From the NCBI GenBank assembly GCA_037893225.1, contig JAZGUH010000928.1, positions 558,001 through 622,000 on the forward strand: a DNA stretch of 64,000 bases, given 5' to 3'. Source of the stretch: Hippasteria phrygiana. Its lineage: Eukaryota > Echinodermata > Asteroidea > Valvatida > Goniasteridae. The position numbers and the translations under genes were made by a program. Each line of letters starts with the position of its first letter. The first letter of the stretch is position 1. Below the pieces are notes generated by a model that made no database searches, was not told the origin of the DNA, and saw nothing but the letters and a program-made list of their open reading frames with translations. Shown here piece after piece: positions 23,645-33,625 of this stretch.

Positions 23645-24661
23645 AGCCCGTTTCACACAAGCGTTGGAAACACGGGTCCCGTGTGATGAGATCACATCGA
23701 TGTCACGAATGCACGGATTCCGTGCCGTGTGAAAGTGTATCCCTATCACCAAATCGCCTGGGTCCTGTGCGGTTCATGACAGGGATCGGGACCGCCTCCA
23801 AAATTTTGCATCGATGCGACATCCGTGTGACGATCACCGAGATTGGTCGTGTGAATGTATCGACGCGATTTTTGCAGGGATACTGTGCAGTATTGCCTTT
23901 ACGCATGCGCAGTTTCCTGTTGCTGTACACGAGGTGGAAGGAAACACTACAATTTAACATGGCTTTTGTAAACAAATTTGGGAGACCGTCAACATAGGGC
24001 AAGATAGCTCAGTTGGTAGAATGCCAGTACTGTGTTCCGGAGGTCAATAGTTTGAATCCCGCTCCTGCCAGTTTCTTTGTTCACTTTGAAAGTAAATTCA
24101 GTTATGATTTATAGTCAGCTGCTTGCTGCATAATGATATTTTTGTAAAACAGTAGATTCTCTGTAAATAAACAGCATTCCACTGGTGTTGCTGTATATTT
24201 ACAGCAAATATGTTATAATTATTTGTACAAAGTGCATGTAAATTTACATCCTTTGTATAAACTGACATTAAAACACGTTACACGAAAACTACCGGTAGGG
24301 ACACATACATGTAGGTCACAGTATCATAATTTTATGTCCAAAATCTGTTAAAAACTAAAAAACACTGATTGTTTGTTTTTAAAAGGGGGAAACCTGTTAT
24401 TTTACAGAATTTTGTAAAAACTTTTATAGTGTGGGAAAATCACCCAATAAATTTAATCGTTCGTAAAATATATTAGTAAAAGTGATACACGTGTATGCCT
24501 TGGACCCACGCATGCAAACACTGCAAAACGAGGTACGTTCGGTACCAGACTATGTTTTATCGTGTGAAAGCCTGCGATAAAATCGCAGGCATCCTTGGGC
24601 GTCAGACACCCGGCACCAATCATTGCAGATGTGTGTTTCCAGCGCTCGTGTGAAACGGGCT
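23645..24661. mobile_element. Family E element, copy 2 (full length, with SINE)
   Basis: The ends are AGCCCGTTTCACACAAGCG and CGCTCGTGTGAAACGGGCT, with TAA on both sides (23642-23644, 24662-24664). Subterminal zones carry ATCGATGCGACATCCGTG-like sequences. A tRNA-SINE is inserted at 23979-24093. It encodes no transposase. The 3-bp duplication again suggests PIF/Harbinger. Confidence 0.75.
23979..24093 (+). mobile_element. tRNA-SINE copy 3 with clean insertion edges
   Basis: This 115-bp insert begins TGGGAGACCGTCAACATAGG and ends GTTCACTTTGAAAGT. It is flanked by AAATT (23974-23978, 24094-24098). Family E copy 3 gives the empty site (GTAAACGCAAATTCAG). The B-box is damaged (AGTTTGAATCC). Eighteen bases upstream of the tRNA head came in with the insert. 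Confidence 0.75.
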
Positions 24662-24669
24662 TAAGCTGA

Positions 24670-24950
24670 ACCCTACTCCAGATACAAGCTCGAGATTTTT
24701 CACCCTGGGTTGAAAATCTTTACCTGGGTTGAAAACAGCACTGTGAGACAAGCAGAGGTATTAGTTCACCCATAGAGCAAGGAAACAGATGCTTGCTCTA
24801 TGGCTCACCTCAGCTGAACCAATGCAGGTTTGAACATGGAGTTCAAAATTGAGATTAAACCCAGGGCAGCCCAGGGGTTTGTCCTGCACTGACTTCAACC
24901 CGGGTTGAGACTAACTTGTGAGGCCCTTGTGTGAAAAGGCACATAGTTAT
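24670..24950. mobile_element. Decayed 'CAACCCGGGTTGA' element
   Basis: The right end is CTTGTGTGAAAAGGC, preceded by several CCCGGGTTGA/CCTGGGTTGA repeats and a CTCGAG-rich left zone. The left terminus is lost beside family E. Its design parallels families C and D. Micro-hairpin 3 has inserted into it. Confidence 0.5.
24771..24802. mobile_element. Micro-hairpin insertion 3 (32 bp)
   Basis: The perfect arms CATAGAGCAAG and CTTGCTCTATG surround GAAACAGATG. The flanking heptamers GTTCACC (24764-24770) and GCTCACC (24803-24809) match at 6 of 7. The left target is the same heptamer as for insertion 2. The arm sequence departs from CATGGAGG at two positions. Confidence 0.65.
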
Positions 24951-25129
24951 ATGCCAGGCTACACATAATTCCAAAACCCTAGCCACCAAGTCATCATTCA
25001 AATAAGACAAATGGTGCGCTAAACGTCCGTTAATGGCAGGGATTTACGTCAAAACCAAACAAAACAACAAACAAAGCACGCTTGAACACTAATGGTGTAT
25101 TAATCGTCCACTCTGCCACCCTATAACAA

Positions 25130-25505
25130 CATCCTCTCAAGACAGCCATGGCAATACCATCACAGCTCATTTAGCTATCACACCCCCAAATGACACAGCA
25201 CCAGTCCTAATTCCGTCTCCCCAATGAATACGGCTCCCATCTCTCATCACAATCACAGCCATATTGAACGCTCATGCATCCATTTGGAGCTGGGGCGAGA
25301 GACAAAAAAAGAGGCCGGAAATTGCTTTGGTCACGTTCCTGTCTTGCCCAGGTGCTCTACAGCAGGAATCGCCATGGTGATAGCCATTTCGTATCTAATT
25401 GTTGTTATCTCAAAATGCACCGTCAATTAAATGAGCTTGCTTGTACATTAGATCGGGTAGAAGGTGTTAATGAAATCTAATTGATGCCGGGAATTAATTA
25501 GTACA
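25130..25505. promoter_or_regulatory. TAAT-rich block, possible enhancer
   Basis: The block is non-repetitive. Between 25400 and 25502 it holds five or six homeodomain-type cores: CTAATTG, CAATTAAATG, TTAATGAAA, CTAATTGATG, GAATTAATTA. It also has CAGGTG, ACAATCAC and ATGCATCC. This density is typical of developmental enhancers, but no target gene is visible. Confidence 0.25.
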
Positions 25506-25854
25506 ATGGCTATACAAGGGTGCGATGTATATCTCAGCACTTAGTGCAATATGGTTGATAATACAGCAAAAGTGTACAATGCAGAGAGCTGTAATCCATT
25601 TATTTTTTTTCTGAGACCATCTACTGCAGGTAACAATTACTGGGAACATTAACTCAATCACATCCAAAGGTGTTGCAAAATAGTGCAATGACTTACATGT
25701 ACATAGCCCCAAGGCTAAAAGACCACAACCATTTCTTGTACATGTACCTAAATCAACAGAACTAGTAAAATAAAATACAATGGTCTATGGTCCGGCGCCG
25801 TTAGTGTGCAGTTCACTATCAATAATCAATTAATATTCAGCAGCCAAAGACCAT

Positions 25855-26066
25855 TTAACCCCTTGCGTACGGATGACGTCTATACACGGCAAAAGAATTT
25901 ACCACCTGGCCGGATGACGTCTATACATGCAATCTCGGCATTTTCAATCCATTGTTCAATTATTGTGTATGTTACGCTTGGCTGCACAAAAATCTTGTGT
26001 CCGTTTCACTTGGCTGCACAGGCCACCCCGGCGCCTTATTATAAATAACTGTACTCAAGGGGTTAA
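25855..26066. mobile_element. piggyBac-type MITE, family A copy 3
   Basis: TTAA borders. The left end is CCCCTTGCGTACGGATGACG and the right end is shortened to TACTCAAGGGG. The phrase GGCCGGATGACGTCTATACA repeats inside. It shares termini with 575-863 but the interior has diverged. Confidence 0.7.
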
Positions 26067-26181
26067 AAGCTCCGTGCACCAACCCCCACAACTTCAATTA
26101 GTCAAGCACCACTGACTAAATGTGTAAAATGCCAACACAGTAGAACACCATTATAACGAATATCACAGGATCCACCAAGAG

Positions 26182-26457
26182 CAGAGTTGCCAACCTTTTG
26201 AAACTCATTTCAGTATTCAGAAAGCAAAAAATCAGTATTTTGCTCAGAAAATGTGTTTTTTTAAATAAAATTTAACTTCACCTGAAAATCTGATTTTTTT
26301 TCCCTTCCACGCAGCATAGTCCACACCGCTGACACGGACACATACCGTCTCCTTATTTTTTATTATATTTTCAAAGCTAAAGTTGCATTCGTAAATTCTG
26401 TATTTTTCATGAATTTCCATACGAAATGCGGAAAATCCGTACTGGTTGGCAGCTCTG
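26182..26457. mobile_element. hAT-like MITE
   Basis: The ends CAGAGTTGCCAACC and GGTTGGCAGCTCTG match the CAG..CTG plan of hAT elements. The interior is AT-rich with CAGTATT repeats. No 8-bp duplication was found (ACCAAGAG versus AAAAAGTG), so it is old or the ends are slightly off. Confidence 0.5.
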
Positions 26458-27208
26458 AAAAAGTGTTCACTATAGTGGTCTAGTGAATAATGGTAACAAT
26501 TTGGGACCCAAAGATGATGTTTGTTATAGCCAAATGCTTGGTGTAACGGTGTTCATTATAGCTGAGTTATACCGTTCCAATTACCAGGAATTACATGTAA
26601 CTGCTTCCACAAATACAAAACTGAGTCTACCAGACAATAAGCATAATAAACTGACGAACCAACTGACGCCATTTGCCTTACCTCTGCAAAGTATGTTTCT
26701 TGATCCTAAACCATGCAGTTGTGATGAAGAACTCCTGATACAAAACACTGTATACATACAATCTTTTCATAGGGCACACACTTTTGAGCTTTCAAGAGTG
26801 ACTGTTGGGTGATTCACCTGCCGACAGCTCCGAGACTGGTGTTATAGTGTCCCGTCTCACTGGGAAATGATGTGCTTTGCATTGACTGGTAAAATGCCTT
26901 CACTGCCTAAAGGGCATACTGTGTGAGTGTATTAACAAATGGCTATTGAATAGATAGAGTAGTTTATAGATTAAGGAAACAAACCTCCGTGACGAAACCT
27001 CTATGATTAAGCAGAGTTCAAGCTTCTCATCAGTCAATCCACTAACAAATGCTGTCCTTAGTTTATACTGTTACCGGTTTGTTCAGATTTTGACTTGCAA
27101 AACACGCGCTATGCATTCTATAATAGTGTGGACACCCGACAATCCTCTATATCTTTCAGCCTTTTTTGCCTGAAGAAAAGCCACCGCCTCGTTTATTCCT
27201 TCGGAATG
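26458..27208. other. Unassigned; one minus-strand exon-like interval
   Basis: On the minus strand 26734-26682 (53 bp) lies between GTTTTGTATCAG and GTAAGG, and one frame is open (EFFITTAWFRIKKHT). Nothing else supports a gene here. Confidence 0.25.
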
Positions 27209-27517
27209 TCTTGTGCTCAGAAAATTGAATACTGGTAAACCTAGTGGGCCGGATCATTTCCCACACGGTTGATTATTGCATGCGAACTGAGTGTTCCTTT
27301 CACAGACATTCTAAATAGCTCATTTTGTGAGGGTTTTGTTCCTGTGCAATGGAAAGAATCGATTGTAGTTCCTGTCGCTAAATAACACCCACCTAATCTT
27401 GAAAAACTTTGCCCGGTATCTCTTACTTCAGTTTTTGCCAAAGTTGCTCAAGGTTTTGTATCAAACTGGATTTTAGAAGATATTGGGAGCAAGATTAACA
27501 AACTGCCAATTTGGTAA
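27209..27517 (+). pseudogene. LINE reverse-transcriptase relic (N-terminal part)
   Basis: Frames interrupted by stops read LRKLNTGKPSGPDHFP, then FCEGFVPVQWKESIVVPVAK, then LCPVSLTSVFAKVAQGFVSN and WILEDIGSKIN. These are the early RT motifs (KSTGPD.IP; W+.A.VVPI.K; RPISLTS...K..E) of CR1/Jockey/Rex-type LINEs. At least three in-frame stops make it non-functional. It is a different part of the protein from the 4113-4949 relic, so the two could come from one family. Confidence 0.8.
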
Positions 27518-27675
27518 CTTCAAGGGTATTTCTTTGTCACCATAACGACCAGTGTATAGCCCTGACTGTGTGTTGGTACATGTACATGTATACATGTACA
27601 GTGTTGCAGCCAGGGGATTGAATTGCAGACCTAGTGCATCATGGTCTGCCTGATGGCCTTGATGCATATGGGATC

Positions 27676-27677
<2 letters not shown>

Positions 27678-27711
<34 letters not shown>
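27678..27711 (+). repeat. Poly-C tract (34 C)
   Basis: The longest homopolymer in the window. Confidence 0.9.
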
Positions 27712-27713
<2 letters not shown>

Positions 27714-28055
27714 GGCCAGGACAGAGGATGCCTTTCTGGCCATAAAGCTACACCAGCTGGTTGATGGAGTTTTTAAAAATTCAGGAGGATAAATGTGTTT
27801 CAGGGAACTTTCCAATTCCTTAGTGTTGGCACTTTGTAAGCTGCAAAATGGATTTGCAGGTCAAGGATCATTGGATCCCACAGTCCTTTCAACTTGTTTC
27901 TCAGATGAGACCTTTACTCTGACCTTTGGCAAGTGTTGCTTTGGAAACACTTGCTTTTGATAGCTTTAACAACCCTTATACACTGCCATATTTCGCCCAT
28001 CATCAAGGGCTCTGAATACATCCTTTGGAAAGAAAATGTTGTGCGATTGCGACTT

Positions 28056-28190
28056 GGAGTCCGCCAACATACATGTACATGTAGGGCAAGATAGCTCAGT
28101 TGGTGGAGCACTGGTATAAAGGTATTCTGGAGGTCACAGGTTAAAATCCTACACCTGCCAGTTTCCTTTGTTCATTTTGAAAATTCATTT
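28056..28190 (+). mobile_element. tRNA-SINE copy 4 (diverged)
   Basis: It carries CCGCCAACATA, then GGGCAAGATAGCTCAGTTGG, a damaged B-box, and CTGCCAGTTTCCTTTGTTC. CATGTACATGTA sits between the CAACATA leader and the head, which no other copy has there. Confidence 0.7.
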
Positions 28191-28309
28191 AAAATATTTT
28201 TGACGTAAAATAATTTGTGTTATCATAGTAACTGTGCATCGAATGGTCGAATGTACATGTAGCATAAGGGTTGACGCTGATGCATGGTTAAATTACTAGG
28301 TCAATACTT

Positions 28310-28612
28310 TAACCCTAAACTTCCCAAATTCTCTAAAATCACCTTTGCCAAATGGAGGAATTTGGAGGATTGAGGGTCTTTGGAACTTGAAGCATCGGAG
28401 GATTTTGTCGGATTGAGGGCAGGAGAGGATTTTTCCTCTGGAGGAAAATAGAGGATCCAGGTCATCCGGCCCAATCTGATGCTGGATGATTTTGGAGGAT
28501 TCAGGTTATATGTAGCTTTGATACTTTGAAATCAGAAGAGATTGGAGGATTCAGGTTACATGTAGGAAAATTGATGTTGGGAGTTAGGCTAAAGGTATGA
28601 TATTTTAAGTGC
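28310..28612. repeat. GAGGATT-rich dispersed repeat, copy 1
   Basis: It shares CTTTGCCAAATGGAGGAATTT, GGGTCTTTGGAA.TTGAAGCATC and GAGGATTCAGGTTA with 52398-52805, with one long indel. The following 28640-28770 matches 55665-55800. Its class is unknown. Confidence 0.7.
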
Positions 28613-29289
28613 ATTATAAACGTGCATTAAATCACTATCAAAATAGAACTTGGTTGACAGATTAAGCTTAAACATTCACAGGTTTATTTCACATAGTTGA
28701 ATCTCATAAAGCATGAACACTAACGGCTACTATATTGTTAGCCTTGCCATTGCTATACATTATACCTTTAGCAAAGGTATAATTTAAAAACTGGAAATTT
28801 TACAATCTAAGTAGCTTTTCATTCTCCAAAGAGGCCCAGTGCCAACATGTCCTGATTGCGTCTCATATCCTGTATATAGCAGCTTGGCTGATTAGTCTCA
28901 GTTACTTTCCAGAGGGTTTATCTAATGCTCTTGATGACGGGCGGAATAAGGTAGTGTACAAGGGTTGATGATCATCATACATAAAAAACAACAAAAACAA
29001 ACAAACAAAAAATAAAAAACAATTTCCGTCCGAGTATTATCCTATGGTTCACAGACACTTCGTCCAAAAGCACAAGACCAAAGTGCTATGGTCCGCTCCA
29101 AAACCCCCCTGGGGGACAGAGTAAATTGATCGACTCCCAGTGGAGCACACACTAGAAGATATCTACAGTACAGCTGCATCATGGTTTGGGTTGGAAACGT
29201 GCCAACATAGCCTTCCTCAAAATAATCAGAGTGAAGTTGATAGGTACATGTACAAGCACTGATGAGTGGATAAATGAGAAAAAAAAAAT

Positions 29290-29660
29290 TTGCTTTTGCT
29301 GTAATTTTCAGCAATTAATGGATTTGGGGTTCAGTATTAGCGTGCTAGCAAATACTGTAACACTGACCTGTTTAATGTTTCGAGTGCATAGATGCTGGGA
29401 AAACAGAGAAACAAATTATGTTCTAGTAGTCTGATTCCCTGACCCTACTTTAGACAAAACAACAATTTACAGAGTCAGGAAATTATCAGGTCGGTGAACC
29501 TGACTATATCCAACAATTGTCGGCAGACAATCATTGTCAAACGATATAAATTTCCACTTTTCTTGAAAATAACAGCACACCAGGTGCCATGATTTCGCAG
29601 GATGTTTGAGACTGCTGCATCGTATTTACTAGTGTGATATTTCGTAATAATTCAGTAGTT
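29290..29660. repeat. Dispersed repeat family H, copy 1
   Basis: It matches 53855-54215 (inverted) and 58890-59230 (same orientation) through blocks such as CACTGACCTGTT, GCATAGATGCTGGGA, TTTCCACTTTTCTTGA and GTATTTCGTAATAATT. It is non-coding and its ends are not resolved. Confidence 0.65.
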
Positions 29661-30003
29661 TTGTTTGCAAATGGTGTCACACGAAATTTAGACTCGTGTG
29701 AAATCTGGTTCTTTTTATTGGTTGAACATTCGCGCAACCAGTCACTCTCCCAATTACGCAAGTGCAATACTACCATTGCGTCCGTATTTAGAGTTCATAA
29801 TTTTACACTACACCAGCACTGCTGCGTTCTGCGCCACATTTTTAGCACTACTCATGTGAGGCACGAACCACTAAATAGCTAAAGGGGTAATTTTACAAAC
29901 CAAGGTAAAAAAAAATTGAATAAAAATCAGTGGAAATTTTTAATTTTCTGAGGTTTTTTCTGAAAATTTTACACAAAAAGGTACAATGTATGGGAATAAA
30001 TAT

Positions 30004-30156
30004 TGCTGGGCCGGTTTTAAACAAGAATGTTTAAAACCGCCTCTGGGCCTGGACGCTGATAATGACCCTCGTCTCAAGGGTCCAGGCCCCAAGGCGGTTT
30101 TAAACGTACTTGTTTAAAACCGGTTTTAAACGTACTTGTTTAAAACCGGCCCAGCA
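30004..30156. mobile_element. Foldback MITE with GGTTTTAAAC motifs
   Basis: TGCTGGGCCGGTTTTAAAC and its complement form the ends. On the right side the hairpin unit GGTTTTAAACGTACTTGTTT is present twice in tandem, and on the left once. Short, perfectly folding and non-coding. Confidence 0.7.
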
Positions 30157-30662
30157 CAACCCTTATTTAAATGACCACAGCTCGAGGGCAGTTGATTTAG
30201 CCAGGCTCCAATTTGGGAGGGCCCACTTCAGGGAGAGAATACAAACAGTTTAATGTTTTTTGCACACCTGTATCAATCTGCAGTGGGGGAGGAAAGAAAT
30301 TTGGGTCTCTAGATGAGGGTGGGTAGTGTGCCTTGTACACCACATTACATTGCATACCCTTCTGTAAAAGGCCTATAGATGAGTACATGTAAGCAACACT
30401 ACGATAATTCCAAAATACAGAGATCGATGGTGGATATTGGCCGAATCCATCACACTTCATCCAGTTGTATAAAATTTATGCAATCTCCATCTAGTAACTG
30501 TTTCAGTAAGCTACAGATCATAACTCATCCCAGATACACCAGCCTACCCTAGGGGGAGGGGGTAACTCTCTGTCTTGCATTATTCAAAGTCACAGCAGCC
30601 CACTGGGACAGATCAATTGTGATTAGCATTTTAATGGATGATTTTTGTTATTGGCTTTGCAG

Positions 30663-30719
30663 GGCTTAGTGATTGCAGCTCCACCTACGTCAATGGACTG
30701 TGGCTATTTTAATTTCAAG
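30663..30719 (+). CDS. Candidate host exon a
   Basis: It lies between a good acceptor (TTATTGGCTTTGCAG) and donor (TTCAAG|GTAAAG). It is 57 bp, phase 0 to 0, and reads GLVIAAPPTSMDCGYFNFK. No domain is recognised. It is listed because it stays in phase with candidates b-f downstream. Confidence 0.3.
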
Positions 30720-30840
30720 GTAAAGTGCACAAACCTATCTGAAATCTTGCCCATAAACTTTATGCAAGTGGACTTGACAAGCGCAATTAGACCACACATC
30801 AATAAAAGATGTATGCTCCTTGCTCGCCATACAAACAGTA

Positions 30841-31782
30841 CGTTCAGACACCGTTTTAAATTCCCTTAAAACACTAGTTGAAAAGTTTTAGCTAAAACGG
30901 TGTCTGAACGGTTTTACAGTTGTACCGAATCGCTTTTATCTCGCCGCTAAAACGGTGATTTAAAACACCTCGGAGGGAGGGTTTAGCTAAAACCAGAACA
31001 GTTTTATCTTTTAAAACGATGTCTGAATGGTTTTAGCTAAAATGCTTCCTGTTTTAGCCAGCACAGTTGACCCGGTGTTACATAACCCCTTTTGTGGTAC
31101 GCCTTTCATTATCGCGTGTCAGTGCATCCTATACACAGCTAGCACGCTTGCACTAGCGTAGTCCATCAGTCACCATCTTTGCTAAATACAGTGCGAAGCC
31201 TTCACATCCGTCATTCCGCTCTTGCCCTTACATTATTGTTCTGACATTTTTTGAAGCAGCTGTTGAACTTTTTTCTTTAAACTGTTCACCATTGCATCAT
31301 GGCCACACTGCTTAGACTTCATCAGCGACCGAGAAAGGATCCTGATCTAACGTTAGACCGTGTGGTGCAAACTGGGCTAAAGTGAAGGCCCTCATAGCGT
31401 TGTGGGCAGAGGATGATGTTCAACGTTCCCTCGACGATCCATTCACGAGAAACTCTAAAATCTACAAACGACTATCCCAGAAATTAAAAGATATGGGATA
31501 TGACAGAAATGCGGAAAGCATAAGTAACAAAATGAAAGTCCTAAAACACAAATTTAAGGCCACAGTGGATTCCAATAGGCGCAGTTTTATGATGTGTATA
31601 CACGAACTAGCGCGCACTTTATGTAAATGAGCAGAAGTTCTATACGTGACCCCAGAATGGAGATAAACCACTTGGAGTTGAACTCGCTATACTTAAAACG
31701 ATATCTGAACGCTCGGTGCGTATTAATTTTACAACTGGCCACCCGTGGTGAATGACCGTTTTAACTAAAACGATGTCTGAAC
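30841..31782. mobile_element. PIF/Harbinger-like element with TTTTAGCTAAAA motifs
   Basis: The ends CGTTCAGACACCGTTTTAA and CGATGTCTGAACG are inverted, with TA next to both. The palindrome GTTTTAGCTAAAAC and variants recur subterminally. The interior encodes a Myb/SANT-like domain. There is no DDE transposase, so it is a deletion derivative of a two-gene element. Confidence 0.7.
31364..31600 (+). pseudogene. Myb/SANT-like domain gene fragment
   Basis: The frame reads NWAKVKALIALWAEDDVQ, then SKIYKRLSQKLKDMGYDR, then ISNKMKVLKHKFKATV. The conserved tryptophan of helix 1, the LW.E..VQ stretch, and the spacing to the NK...LK..FK helix are those of the trihelix/MADF-type Myb domain that accompanies PIF/Harbinger transposases. 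An ATG at 31300 lies in another frame, so a one-base shift or a lost exon separates it. The frame stops at 31630. It probably once bound the element's own ends. Confidence 0.65.
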
Positions 31783-32543
31783 GTAGCCAAACATTTCCCA
31801 AAGATGTATGTAAAAAGAACACCTACCAGAAACCATGTAATGCCATCTCATACTTCGGTATGATACTCTCAATCCAGATGTTTGTAACAAATTTATGGCC
31901 ACCCGGAATTGTGTAAAAATCAGTACTTGACAAAAAATGGTTTGGCTTCGGCTTTGGATTGGCTTTCGCTTTGTCTCCAGCTATTCCCAGCTCCATTGCC
32001 AATCCGAAGCCTTGAATACTAGAACATCAACAGGATCTGCCTATGGGTTCAAATAACGGACTTTGATGAACATTTAGAAAGAAAGAGCCCCCCCCCCCCC
32101 CCCTCCCCATCTGGTCACATTTTAGGACCTAAAATCATGCGCTGAAGCCAAGGTTAGAGAAATGGCCATGGTTACCAACAGGTTTGGTTCTTTGGTTGAT
32201 TCTTGTTACTCCTATGTTTAAATAGATTGAGAAGGCTATAGATCAGGCACAGATGGGAAGTTTGCATCTATATCTTGCAAGACTGGACTACCAGGACTTT
32301 CAGGTCAAGGCTTGTGCTAACTCCATGCATCTCAACTTGTTTGACATCTGCTTGACTTGTCACTGTGTTTAACAGATAGTTGAAACTACTCCAAATCAAA
32401 GTGTACTACAGTACTACATATTCTCGACTCACAATGTTGCAGTCAAGTACTTTTTTTTTATCAGTACAGGTACATATGTACATGTACACAACACACTTGT
32501 AATTCCTTGCCTGGTATGTGTTTTCCTCAATCCTATTATCTAT
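31783..32543. other. Unassigned
   Basis: A poly-C run (32088-32103) and TACATGTA motifs; no gene seen. Confidence 0.4.
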
Positions 32544-33625
32544 AGGCCTTTTCACACTACGAAAAATCTCGGTGTTGGACCCGGGTCCGACCCGTGTTAA
32601 CTAGACTGACCTTTTCACACTGCAACATCTCAACATGGCACTGACCCGTGTAGAGCGCTCAACCCGGGTTGAAACTCAACCCTGCTCGGGAGGTGGGTTG
32701 AGAGCTCTTGACCCGTGTAGAGAAGCTGGACCCGTGTTGAAAGTCGTAGTGTGAACGTCTCCGGGTTGAGTTTGACCCGTGTAACCGCAGATCGAAGTGC
32801 GAGTGCATGCACAGCACCACATGTATTCAGCAACGAACGAACAAATAACCCAGTCATTAAATAACATTTCAATAAGCCAGTTCGGTATTCCAACTGCGTA
32901 TCAAGATTTGACGATTTTTCTCTCGTACCAAATGTGGCAGATAAATACACACAAGTCTATGGGGGAGATGGTAACCAAATATGCATTCTGTGCAATTTTT
33001 CGTGCAATCGGAAAGACGATGGAAACTTTTGTTCGAACAAAAGTTTGGACACACAAGACCCCTTATAAAAACACTTCGCTGTCCAAACGTTTTTGGAGAA
33101 ATGCTTCAGAACACGCCGATCTCTTTAAATGTGCTGGTACGATGAAATGTTTAGCCCGAAAGAAAAGCTGTGCGATGCGCACACGCGCAATTGAAATACC
33201 GAACTGTTATTGTGTGTGCATGGAGGAATGAAACATGGTGCGTGCTACTTTCACAAGATTCTTGTTACTCCAAAATGTCCCGAGAAAATGGGCCCCAAAT
33301 CAGACAAAAGACCGACATGGAGTGAGGAGGAAGTGAATGCTACGTTGGCTATTTGGGCTGACAGCTCCATCCAAAGCCAGCTCGACGGAACGACCAGATT
33401 TTTTCCCGATTCGACCCGTGTTGAACAGCCGGCCGTGTGTGTAGTGTGAAACGATCGCACAATACACAGGTCGAAACATTACACGTGTAGCAAAAATGCT
33501 GGCGCTGCGTTGAGTAGTGTGAAAAGGCAGCCTAATTGACCCGTGTTTAAATTTTAAGAAGTCTACACGGGTCGGACCTGTGTAGATTTCAACACGGGTC
33601 GAACATACATAGTGTGAAAAGGCCT
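32544..33625. mobile_element. PIF/Harbinger-like element with GACCCGTGT motifs
   Basis: The ends are AGGCCTTTTCACACTACG and ATAGTGTGAAAAGGCCT, with TAT on both sides (32541-32543, 33626-33628). GACCCGTGTTGA/GACCCGTGTAGA repeats fill both subterminal zones. The interior holds a Myb/SANT fragment and a possible decayed micro-hairpin. The terminal sequence is shared with family D. Confidence 0.75.
33315..33400 (+). pseudogene. Myb/SANT-like domain fragment
   Basis: The frame reads TWSEEEVNATLAIWADSSIQ. It has the same helix-1 pattern (W.EEEV...L.IW....Q) as the fragments at 11441 and 31364, but in an element with different subterminal motifs. It is cut off after about 30 codons by subterminal repeat sequence. 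Confidence 0.65.

Noticed and set aside
23596..23997. A 133-codon frame across the family G/E junction
   Set aside because: It spans two transposons and part of the SINE, so it cannot be a natural gene.
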